Positions 1 through 7,267 of a stretch of 37,164 bases of DNA are shown here, piece after piece. The position numbers were made by a program, and so were the translations under genes. This stretch comes from Candidatus Hydrogenedentota bacterium (GTDB lineage: Bacteria > Hydrogenedentota > Hydrogenedentia > Hydrogenedentales > CAIZGN01). The DNA lies in NCBI GenBank assembly GCA_903932505.1, contig CAIZGN010000513.1, positions 1 to 37,164 on the forward strand, read 5' to 3'. Numbering within the stretch: the first letter of the stretch is position 1; each line of letters opens with the position of its first letter. The notes below the pieces were generated by a model, which saw nothing but the letters and a program-made list of their open reading frames with translations, had not been told where the DNA came from and did no database searches.

Positions 1-416
1 ACCCCGGCAAACATCGGCGTGTACACGGATCGACCGTCGATCAACACCAGAAGTTTCTGAGCATAAAGCCCCTCAAATCCGCGAACGCTCAAGGCCCAGC
101 GGTTTCCATTGATACGCGCCGCCTGAACACCGGGTATCAAGCGCAGAGCCTCGGGAATGGACGTCGCCCCCGATCGACGCAAGTCCTCGCCGCTCAACAC
201 AAAAACCGCCACCGGGGCTTCCGACCGCTTCTCTTTCTTCTTGGAGGCGGAAGTCACCTCGACATTCATGAGCTGCTCGAGATTCAGATCCGCAAGCGCG
301 GAAGCCTTCTCCTCTCCACCCTTCTCTGCCTGCGCAAGTGGCGAGAAAGGTAAAAAAACAAGACCAAATAGCAAGCCAAGGGCAACTTTTTCGCAGTAAA
401 CGAAGCATGATTTCAT
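1..416 (-). CDS. TonB-dependent outer-membrane receptor, N-terminal part (runs off left edge)
   Basis: This reading frame is open to the window edge and is absent from the ORF track; the listed 73..408 ORF is an out-of-frame shadow. From the ATG at 416 it reads a signal peptide (MKSCFVYCEKVALGLLFGLV, cleavage after SPLAQA) and then a plug domain. Motifs such as NLEQLMNVEVTSASKK, PVAVFVLSGEDLRRSG, LRLIPGVQAARI and VLIDGRSVYTPMF are hallmarks of the TonB receptor plug family. About 138 codons are present; the beta-barrel lies outside the window. GGAAGGAAGAGG sits just before the ATG and supports this start. The family imports siderophores, vitamins or glycans across the outer membrane using TonB energy; the substrate cannot be read from the plug. 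The gene is divergent from uppP. The family call is certain; only the 5' part is visible. Confidence 0.9.
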   Translation of the reverse strand, partial: MKSCFVYCEKVALGLLFGLVFLPFSPLAQAEKGGEEKASALADLNLEQLMNVEVTSASKKKEKRSEAPVAVFVLSGEDLRRSGATSIPEALRLIPGVQAARINGNRWALSVRGFEGLYAQKLLVLIDGRSVYTPMFAG

Positions 417-463
417 AAATATACCTCTTCCTTCCAATAATGTTTTGAAGGATAACAAGCTAA

Positions 464-492
464 AGCATACCCGAGATCCGCCTAGCATTCAA
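464..492 (-). promoter_or_regulatory. possible sigma70 promoter for the TonB receptor
   Basis: On the minus strand TTGAAT (487-492) and TATGCT (464-469) are separated by 17 bases, about 50 bases upstream of the receptor ATG. Each hexamer matches consensus at four of six positions. The spacing is ideal but the motifs are weak, so this is only a candidate. Confidence 0.3.
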
Positions 493-590
493 CCTCGAAT
501 TCCCTTGCCACCCATGGGGGAACCACACACACTTGCACTGGATGCCCCAACGAACGTATTCTTCGGCTCATTCTTTTGGAGATTGAGCCC

Positions 591-1388
591 ATGGATTTTA
601 TCAAAGCACTCATTTTGTCCTTCGTGGAGGGGGCCACGGAGTTTCTGCCCGTGAGCAGTACCGGGCATCTCATTTTGGTGCAGGAATACCTCGGCTTCGG
701 TTCGAATGCGGGCCAAACCTTCGCCGATACTTTTATTGTGGCCATCCAATTACCCGCCATCCTCGCCGTGGTGGTCTATTTTCGGCAGGCCATGCTCCCC
801 GGCAAAGCCGAGGAATTACCCGCTTGGCTGAACCTGTGGACGCGGGTCGTGCTTGCATTTTTGCCCGCTGCCGTCCTCGGCTTCCTGCTGCACGACCGCA
901 TTGAGGCGGTGCTGTTTCACCCGCTCCCCGTGGCTGTGGCACTTATCGTAGGAGGGGTCATCCTCATCCTCTTGGAGTGGAAAGGCATGGAGGGACGGTT
1001 GCAGCACATCTCCGATATTCGATGGTCCACCGCCTTTTGGATCGGGTGCTTCCAATGTCTGGCGCTCATCCCCGGAACATCCCGTTCAGCCGCCACCATC
1101 ATCGGGGCCATGTGTCTCGGCACCAGCCGAGCCGCCGCCGCCGAGTTCTCCTTTTTTCTCGCCGTGCCCACCATGGTTGCGGCCACCACCTACAAACTCC
1201 TCAACGAGGGCGCGCACTTCAACATGCATCAGTGGTCCCTGCTGCTGGTGGGTTCGGTGGGTTCCTTCATCGTGGCCTACGCCTCGGTCGCCTTCCTCAT
1301 GGCGTACATCCGCAACCACAGCTTTGCGCTCTTTGGCTACTACCGAATCATTTTGGGGCTGCTGGTGCTGGGACTGCTGATGATGTAG
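591..1388 (+). CDS. uppP: undecaprenyl-diphosphatase (UppP/BacA family)
   Basis: A 265-residue polytopic membrane protein, the normal length for UppP. It dephosphorylates undecaprenyl diphosphate to recycle the lipid carrier for peptidoglycan and other envelope polymers, and its overexpression is known to give bacitracin resistance. Both family signatures are present: the N-terminal EGATEFLPVSSTGH block with its catalytic glutamates, and PGTSRSAATIIGA in the second half. The ORF track starts at a TTG (576), but the ATG at 591 is preferred: GGAGA lies 8 bases upstream, and the protein then opens directly with MDFIKALILSFVEG as in homologues. Its last 41 bases overlap, tail to tail, the 3' end of the TPR/zinc-ribbon gene on the other strand. 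Confidence 0.95.
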   Translation: MDFIKALILSFVEGATEFLPVSSTGHLILVQEYLGFGSNAGQTFADTFIVAIQLPAILAVVVYFRQAMLPGKAEELPAWLNLWTRVVLAFLPAAVLGFLLHDRIEAVLFHPLPVAVALIVGGVILILLEWKGMEGRLQHISDIRWSTAFWIGCFQCLALIPGTSRSAATIIGAMCLGTSRAAAAEFSFFLAVPTMVAATTYKLLNEGAHFNMHQWSLLLVGSVGSFIVAYASVAFLMAYIRNHSFALFGYYRIILGLLVLGLLMM

Positions 1389-2874
1389 CGGACTCGGTTT
1401 TTTCCGAATCCGGCAACCGTTCGAGATTCAACAGGGATCGCAGTTCGATGCGACTGTGACCCGTCGCGGGGCCAGTGAGTACAAAGGTATACTCCATGCC
1501 CGACTTCAGCGGATAGGCTTTCTTCCACGAAGCACCGTTCATGGGTTCGTATAGCACGGTCGAACTATTTTCCGCCAACTCCACCATATATCCCGAAGCT
1601 TCCGTTCCACACTCCACCCCAAGCACCGACTGCCCGGCGTGAGCGTCCAGCCAAGGCGACCCGGTGGAATTCGCCCGAACCCGCAGCGATAAAGGACAGG
1701 AACCCTCGGCCTCCGCCGAACCCCGCTCCTGCGATACCGCGGCTTCCCGCGCGTAGGCCTGCAAGGCAGGGGTTTCCGTGAAGGGATTGAACAGCACGCG
1801 GGTCTGCCCCCACTCCAACAATATGAAGAATATTACGCCCGCCAAAGCGGCCAAGCCGTACTGAAAAGCCCACACCCCAAGTGCCCGCACCTTTGAGCCG
1901 GGCAGAAACCCGAGGCAGCAGAACAACGACACCAAGGCCGGAAACAAAAGCAGCGGAACCAGCTTGTCGCCCGGAAGAAAAGTGGACAGACACGCCACCC
2001 CAGCAAAACTCATCGCCATGCGCGATCCCAGGCTAAACGCCCCGGCCTCCTCGTAACCCGCCCCGCGAAGCGCCAAGGAAAAGATGAACGGCCAAGTGAC
2101 GATAAGCCCCAACAGGACCCCGATGCGGGTCAAGGCCAGCGTATCATCGAAAAGTCGTTGCAGCGACGATGGCACTTCACCGGCAGGATGATACAAGAAC
2201 CGCCAAAGCGAAAGAGAAAGCGCCATCCCGACCAGAACAACGGCTGCCACAGTAAGAACCCGCAGGCTGCCACCCGGACTCCACGGTTCCGACTCCTCAC
2301 TCTCAATCATCCGCCGCACGGACGACGTCAAACCCGGCAGCGGTCCGTGGCACTGCCAGCATCGGTCAAATTCCGCGCTGTTTTGCGCCCCGCACGAGGG
2401 GCAGGCGGAACCGGGAATCAAATCAAGCCCGGCATCACTTGAAACGGAGTACTCCGTGACAACTTCGGGGGGCTTCAGGGCTTGCTGCAGCCGCTGTATC
2501 GACACCTCAATTAGCGGATGCCCGGGTTCAAGTTTCTTGATGGTCGCCCAAGCCTCCAGCGCCTCCGCGCGATTGCCCCCCACTTCGCAGGTGCGCGCCA
2601 ACTGCAGACACAATCCCGCATCCGTCGGCCAGCGCTTCATCGCCTCCCGAAGTTCGCTTTGCGCCTCGTCCAGACGACCCAGCCGGTAATACGTGGCGGC
2701 AAGAAACCGCGACACATTAACCTTCGGCGTCCACTCGTTGCGCAGCACCTGAAGATGCTCGAGAGCCAGGCGATACTCCCAGTGCAGATACAGTTTCTTG
2801 GCGAGCCGCCAGCGCTGCGGATAATCGTCCGGGTGCTCCTCGACGTGTTTGGCCACGTCCCATTGGTTCGCCAT
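1348..2874 (-). CDS. TPR / zinc-ribbon / multi-pass membrane protein, unknown function
   Basis: 508 residues in three parts. Residues about 1-135 are helical TPR-like repeats (YRLGRLDEAQSELREAMKRWP and a second GNRAEALEAWATIKKLEPGHP unit). Residues 158-175 form a treble CxxC-x10-CxxC zinc ribbon (CPSCGAQ...RCWQC). Residues about 204-353 contain four or five hydrophobic segments, followed by a soluble C-terminal domain of about 150 residues that is probably extracytoplasmic. TPR and zinc ribbon would then face the cytoplasm. It follows the small membrane protein gene by 29 bases and probably shares its transcript. The final residues (SATSSAVPAPAAPK) are encoded antisense to the uppP 3' end. 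I recognise no named family; a role as a membrane-anchored protein-interaction scaffold is inference. Confidence 0.75.
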   Translation of the reverse strand: MANQWDVAKHVEEHPDDYPQRWRLAKKLYLHWEYRLALEHLQVLRNEWTPKVNVSRFLAATYYRLGRLDEAQSELREAMKRWPTDAGLCLQLARTCEVGGNRAEALEAWATIKKLEPGHPLIEVSIQRLQQALKPPEVVTEYSVSSDAGLDLIPGSACPSCGAQNSAEFDRCWQCHGPLPGLTSSVRRMIESEESEPWSPGGSLRVLTVAAVVLVGMALSLSLWRFLYHPAGEVPSSLQRLFDDTLALTRIGVLLGLIVTWPFIFSLALRGAGYEEAGAFSLGSRMAMSFAGVACLSTFLPGDKLVPLLLFPALVSLFCCLGFLPGSKVRALGVWAFQYGLAALAGVIFFILLEWGQTRVLFNPFTETPALQAYAREAAVSQERGSAEAEGSCPLSLRVRANSTGSPWLDAHAGQSVLGVECGTEASGYMVELAENSSTVLYEPMNGASWKKAYPLKSGMEYTFVLTGPATGHSRIELRSLLNLERLPDSEKTESATSSAVPAPAAPK

Positions 2875-2903
2875 CGAATAGCCTCTCTGCCGCCGGACCC
2901 CGC

Positions 2904-3170
2904 TCAGCGCTTCTTGCGTTTTTCCTCTTTCCTCCGGGCCTTCTGACGGCTCAGGTGAAGACGGTACAGCACTTCATTCACCACGGCAGACACCACGCCC
3001 GCCATCACAATGCCCAACAGTATGCCCGCGACGATACGTGCAAAGACCCCGAAAGATCCGTAGGTCAGATGAAAAACCATCCACACGCCCAGCAGCACCA
3101 TGGGCACCGACACCACCAGAAAAAACAGCCACCCCACTCGATCCACATCACGCACTGACTTTATAGACAA
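2904..3170 (-). CDS. small two-helix membrane protein, unknown
   Basis: About 88 residues with two hydrophobic helices (WLFFLVVSVPMVLLGVWMVF and a second GILLGIVMAGVVSAVV) and a very basic C-terminus (RQKARRKEEKRKKR), so the tail is predicted to be cytoplasmic. The start is uncertain. The ORF track uses ATG 3194, but that would place the strong GAGGAGGAG ribosome site inside the coding region. The TTG at 3170 sits a few bases after that site and overlaps the upstream kinase stop by only 10 bases, so I prefer it. The gene lies between the GAF kinase and the TPR/zinc-ribbon gene in a tight minus-strand run. No family recognised. Confidence 0.65.
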   Translation of the reverse strand: MSIKSVRDVDRVGWLFFLVVSVPMVLLGVWMVFHLTYGSFGVFARIVAGILLGIVMAGVVSAVVNEVLYRLHLSRQKARRKEEKRKKR

Positions 3171-4462
3171 AAATGCTCCTCCTCCTCGTAACATTCCGCA
3201 TTCGGCAGGAATATACGAAACTTGGCCCCGCCACCGGGGTTGTCTTCCACCTGAATAACACCGCCATGTTCATCCACGATCTTGCGGCTCACCGCAAGGC
3301 CCAAACCGGTGCCTCGGGAACCCTTGGTCGAAAAAAACGGCTCGAATATACGCTCTTTGTCTGCGGCGGCGACCCCGGGCCCATTGTCGCAGACCCATAT
3401 CTCCACGCCGCCGTGCGCGGCGGGCAGCACAGAAACCCGGATGTGTCCCTCACTTTCAGGCACCACTTCCGCCGCATTGATCAGTAGATTCACCAGCACC
3501 CGGTACATTCCCTGACTGTCCACCAGAATGGGGTGATCCATGCGTGCGGTGTCCAGCTCCAATTGCAGGTTTCGCTGCGCAAAAAGTTCAGAGAACGTCT
3601 CATGCGCCTCGGTCAGCAAGGCGGAAGCCTCAATGCGCTCAAGAACCGGCTTGCGCGGCTTCGCAAACGTCAGCATGTCCTGCACAAAATTGGAGATCCG
3701 GTGGGTGCTCCGCTTGAACACAGGCCAGCAACGCCGCAGCACATCAATCTTATCCGTGGCGATCCCCAGGTCAATCAAGTCCGCGCTGCTCTGCAGCCCG
3801 GTTACGATATTCTTCGTGTGATGCGAAAGACTGGTCAGCGCCTGGCCCACCGCCGCCAACTGGGCGTTGCGAATCTGATCGTCGATCAACCGCGCATTGA
3901 CAATGGAAGTCGCCGCCAGCGCGGAAAACATCTGCAGCACCCGCATGTCGACCTTCGTAAAGGAGCCGCCACCGGCCTTGTTCACCACCTCAAGCACCCC
4001 GATGAGCGCATTGTGTTCGACCATGGGCACCGCCAGCAGATTGCGTGTCTGAAACTGGGTCGCATCATCAGCACCCCGGAAAAACCGGGGATCATCCTGC
4101 GCGTTGTCCACCAGAATCGACCGACGAGTTTGCGCCGTCGACCCCGCCACCCCTTGACCGATCTTCAACCGAATCTCGCGCTTCAGCTTTTCCTGACTGC
4201 CCGATTCGCCCAGCGCCACATGGAAAAACAACTCATCCGTCGAAGGATCATACAGCATGAGCGAAGAGGCCTCCGCATCCACCACCTTCTTGCTCTCCTC
4301 GGTGATCCGCTCCAGCAAAACATCCAGATCAGTCATTGCCGCGATCAACTGGTGCACATGGTACAGAGCCTCGATTATCCGCCACATTTCCTCACGGCTG
4401 GCCGATGCAAACTTGTGCAGGGGTTGCTCAGGAACTCTGTCACTTGAATCAGTTGATGTCAT
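3161..4462 (-). CDS. GAF-domain sensor histidine kinase
   Basis: 433 residues from the ATG at 4462. A GAF domain occupies about residues 40-195 (SSLMLYDPSTDELFFHVALG, IGQGVAGSTAQTRRSILV, AVPMVEHNALIGVLEVVN). A short dimerisation region carries SLSHHTKN around residues 212-218, with H214 or H215 as the likely phospho-acceptor. The HATPase domain shows the N box (VLVNLLINAAE), G1 (CDNGPGVA), F box (FEPFFSTKG) and G2 (GTGLGLAVS). There is no membrane segment, so it is probably cytoplasmic. The ATG overlaps the stop of the upstream M28-like gene as ATGA, with AGAGAGG as ribosome site, which makes translational coupling very likely. The 43 extra N-terminal residues in the ORF track overlap that upstream gene and are rejected. 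No cognate response regulator with an output domain is adjacent. Confidence 0.92.
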   Translation of the reverse strand: MTSTDSSDRVPEQPLHKFASASREEMWRIIEALYHVHQLIAAMTDLDVLLERITEESKKVVDAEASSLMLYDPSTDELFFHVALGESGSQEKLKREIRLKIGQGVAGSTAQTRRSILVDNAQDDPRFFRGADDATQFQTRNLLAVPMVEHNALIGVLEVVNKAGGGSFTKVDMRVLQMFSALAATSIVNARLIDDQIRNAQLAAVGQALTSLSHHTKNIVTGLQSSADLIDLGIATDKIDVLRRCWPVFKRSTHRISNFVQDMLTFAKPRKPVLERIEASALLTEAHETFSELFAQRNLQLELDTARMDHPILVDSQGMYRVLVNLLINAAEVVPESEGHIRVSVLPAAHGGVEIWVCDNGPGVAAADKERIFEPFFSTKGSRGTGLGLAVSRKIVDEHGGVIQVEDNPGGGAKFRIFLPNAECYEEEEHFCL

Positions 4463-5439
4463 CGCACCCTCTCTCTTGCCAAGACGTCCAGTTGTGCCTC
4501 CAACGGCACGAGTGAATAATAAAGGACATCGGCTATGGCCTGCAAACTCTCCGGGCACACGCGATCTGCCGTGTCCTGCGCACTGTGCCACAATTCCCGA
4601 TGCTGAACCACGGTGCCGCCAAAGGGATAATCCACCAGATCAAGGCAGGGCATTCCACAGGCGCGAAACGAGGGTTCCACGGCGGCGGCGGCCGGGCCCG
4701 CCTCCGAAAAGTGCCGGTCATAGACCAAATCCCGCGCCATGCCCCACACGCAATCCCGCAGCCAGCTTGGTGCCAACGGGTCCGAGGCCACGCTCAGAAA
4801 GCAATCCCCAATCTCTGCAACATTGATTACCGCCTCCACCTGGCCCAATTCCCCACTCGCACGCAAGAGTTCCACGAACTCTCGCCCCTTCCCCGGCGTC
4901 TGCGTCCCGTCATACCACACAAGCCACAGGCTGCGACCGCTGCGATGGCTTCCCAACATCCGCGCCATTTCCAGCAACCACGCCGTCCCTGCACCCGCCG
5001 CATTCGCCCCGAGAATCGGTTTTCCATCGACCACCGGTGTGTCCAGCGGTGTCCCCACCAGAATCACCCCCGGCAACGTGCCCCGTACCCGCACCATCAG
5101 GCTTGCACACGCCACCTTGCCACTTGGGGCAGCCGTCTCAAAAGGATATTCGCTCAGGGCAAATCCTGCACGCTGTGCCTCCTTGCGAAGATATCCGCGC
5201 GCAATCTCCACCCCGGGACTGCCCGCAGGACGCGGTCCTGCCCCCGACAGAATGGATTCCAAATCCTTTGCCGCCCGTTCCCGATTGAAGGGTGAACGCT
5301 GAATGTCGACTTGAACCCGCTGCCGAAGGTCAGGCTTCAATTGCTTCTGCAACAGCTGCGCAGAAAAGAAAAGGAGCAAAAAGACGAATGCGCCCAGAAA
5401 AACGATCACTTTGACGGCATAATGTTCTTGACGTTCCAT
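4459..5439 (-). CDS. membrane-anchored M28/glutaminyl-cyclase-like protein lacking metal ligands
   Basis: 326 residues: an N-terminal signal anchor (VKVIVFLGAFVFLLLFF, about 10-28) and an extracytoplasmic M28-peptidase fold close to glutaminyl cyclases. Landmark blocks are recognisable (LVGTPLDT at 128-134, GANAAGAGTAWLLEMARML at 144-162, LVWYDGTQ at 173-180, CLDLVDYPFGG, WHSAQDTADRV). The key residues are altered. The GAND aspartate is A147, the DGEE glutamates are T179/Q180, and the usual DDH loop reads AVE. Only the late histidine (H285) survives. It is therefore probably a binding or sensing module, not an enzyme. The ATG at 5439 directly precedes the membrane anchor; the longer ORF upstream is out-of-family sequence. 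It is ATGA-coupled to the GAF kinase. Confidence 0.8.
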   Translation of the reverse strand: MERQEHYAVKVIVFLGAFVFLLLFFSAQLLQKQLKPDLRQRVQVDIQRSPFNRERAAKDLESILSGAGPRPAGSPGVEIARGYLRKEAQRAGFALSEYPFETAAPSGKVACASLMVRVRGTLPGVILVGTPLDTPVVDGKPILGANAAGAGTAWLLEMARMLGSHRSGRSLWLVWYDGTQTPGKGREFVELLRASGELGQVEAVINVAEIGDCFLSVASDPLAPSWLRDCVWGMARDLVYDRHFSEAGPAAAAVEPSFRACGMPCLDLVDYPFGGTVVQHRELWHSAQDTADRVCPESLQAIADVLYYSLVPLEAQLDVLARERVR

Positions 5440-5544
5440 ATCAGGGTTCCCGACTACTGCGATTCCACAACAACGATGAATTAATCTCAATGATAACGCA
5501 TCTATGGGGTCATTGTGCCTTGATGCTCTGCGCAAACGCAAAGC

Positions 5545-5574
5545 TTGGCCTGAAGCCCTCCGCAATGGTATAAT
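5545..5574 (+). promoter_or_regulatory. sigma70 promoter with extended -10 for the receiver-kinase-receiver gene
   Basis: TTGGCC (5545-5550), an 18-base spacer and a perfect TATAAT (5569-5574), preceded by TG one base upstream to form an extended -10 (TGGTATAAT). The start would be near 5581, giving a leader of about 95 bases before the ATG at 5675. This is the clearest -10 in this divergent gap. Confidence 0.6.
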
Positions 5575-5674
5575 TTCGGCACGAGTGAGGGTATTGCCTC
5601 CGATCCGAGAGCGTCCCACATTCGAACTTTCTAAGGGAGGCTGCTCCTTCCTCGACCGATAGAAGTGATTGCAC

Positions 5675-7267
5675 ATGCCATCAGACAAGCCGATAATCCT
5701 GTTGGTGGAGGACGAACCCGCACACGCCGAGGCCGTTCGAAGAACTGTTGTCGACGTCTGGCCCGCAGCCGAAGTGCATGTCGCCGCCACCTTGGGTGAA
5801 TTCCACCAAATGGCTGAATCCACCCACCCCGACATCGCCATCATGGATCTCAACCTGCCCGACGGCAAGGCCATTGACGCTCTCTCGCCGCCGTCGGGGG
5901 AGCATCCATTTCCCGTCGTCGTCATGACCAGCTATGGCAGTGAGCGGGTCGCAGTTGAAGCCATGAAGGCCGGGGCTATGGACTATGCCGTGAAGTCCTC
6001 CGAAGCCATTGCCGGGCTTCCGCTCACCATCGAGAGAACCCTGCGAGAATGGGAACTGCGCGTCTCCCACAAGAAGGCCGAAGAGGATCGCCGAGAACTC
6101 GAGGCCCAAATGCAGCGCGTACAAAAGCTCGAGAGTCTCGGGATACTCGCCGGGGGCATCGCCCACGACTTCAACAACATCCTCATGTCCATACTCGGAA
6201 ACGCCGAACTGGCCCTGCTCGATCTCCCCGCCGATTCCCCGGCGCGACCCTGCATTGAGGACATCGGTGTCGCCGGGCGTCGTGCCGCCGGACTCACCCA
6301 GCAAATGCTCGCCTACTCAGGCAAAGGACGATTCGAAATAGAACCCCTCGACCTCAACGAAATCGTGCGGGAAATCGTCCACCTACTGGAATCATCCGTC
6401 CCCAAGCGGGTATCCCTGCGACTCCCGCTCAACACCGGACTCCCCCTCACAAGAGCCGATGCCGCACAACTGCAGCAAGTGATCCTCAATCTCGTCTCCA
6501 ACGCCGCCGAATCCTTTGCGGATCATCAAAACGGCGAAATCACCGTCTCTACACAGGCCCGATTTTACACCGAGGAGGAACTCCAGGCGAGCCAGCTTCC
6601 GGAACTCCTTCCGCAGGGAAAATACGTCGCACTGCGAGTCTCAGACACCGGTTCCGGCATGACTAAAGAAGTCCTCGACCAGCTTTTCGATCCCTTCTTC
6701 ACCACCAAATTCCCCGGGCGCGGCCTGGGCATGTCCGCCGTACTCGGAATCGTCCGAGGACACAAAGGCGCTATCCTCGTCGACAGTGTTCCGGAGCAGG
6801 GAACCACGGTTCAGGTGCTTTTCCCCGCACTCGAACCCTCACTTTCCCCCACCTGCACCATCCCCCTCACCGGCAATACGGCCCCGGCAGCAAAAACTGG
6901 TCTCATTCTCTTTGTCGATGATGAAGAACCCGTGCAGGACATTGGCAGGCGCGCGCTCACGCGCTTGGGCTATGAAGTCATCACCGCTTCCGATGGTGTC
7001 GAAGCGCTGGAGCACTTCAAGGAGCGCGGCAAGGACATCCTCTGCACCATTCTGGATCTCAGCATGCCCCGCATGGATGGCGAGCAGACCCTCCATGAGC
7101 TGCGTCGGCTGCAGAAAGACTGCCGGGTCATACTGTCCAGCGGATTTGCTGTGCAGGAACTGGCGAGCCGTTTCACCGGTGAAACCGTCGACGCCTTCAT
7201 CGAAAAGCCCTACAGCATATCCACGCTGCAGCAAAAACTGAATCAGGTCTTGGGCAAAATTGACTAG
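5675..7267 (+). CDS. hybrid histidine kinase: receiver - HisKA - HATPase - receiver
   Basis: 530 residues, no membrane segment. The N-terminal receiver (about 5-120) has acidic pocket VEDE, phospho-Asp D58 in MDLNLPDG, T85 and K107. The kinase core follows: H-box GGIAHDFNNIL with H164, N-box VILNLVSNAAE, G1 DTGSGM, F-box FDPFFTTK and a glycine lid GRGLGMSAV. A second receiver (about 408-525) has VDDEE, D461 in DLSMPRMDG and K511. A receiver before the kinase suggests control by an upstream kinase. The ATG at 5675 is preferred over the TTG at 5669 in the track because it directly precedes the receiver start. It is paralogous in its N-terminus to the convergent kinase at 7264-8856 and shares the CTAG stop with it. 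Confidence 0.93.
   Translation: MPSDKPIILLVEDEPAHAEAVRRTVVDVWPAAEVHVAATLGEFHQMAESTHPDIAIMDLNLPDGKAIDALSPPSGEHPFPVVVMTSYGSERVAVEAMKAGAMDYAVKSSEAIAGLPLTIERTLREWELRVSHKKAEEDRRELEAQMQRVQKLESLGILAGGIAHDFNNILMSILGNAELALLDLPADSPARPCIEDIGVAGRRAAGLTQQMLAYSGKGRFEIEPLDLNEIVREIVHLLESSVPKRVSLRLPLNTGLPLTRADAAQLQQVILNLVSNAAESFADHQNGEITVSTQARFYTEEELQASQLPELLPQGKYVALRVSDTGSGMTKEVLDQLFDPFFTTKFPGRGLGMSAVLGIVRGHKGAILVDSVPEQGTTVQVLFPALEPSLSPTCTIPLTGNTAPAAKTGLILFVDDEEPVQDIGRRALTRLGYEVITASDGVEALEHFKERGKDILCTILDLSMPRMDGEQTLHELRRLQKDCRVILSSGFAVQELASRFTGETVDAFIEKPYSISTLQQKLNQVLGKID

Noticed and set aside
73-408. 111-residue minus ORF at the left edge
   Set aside because: Its translation has no family signal; the overlapping frame from ATG 416 reads a clear TonB plug domain.
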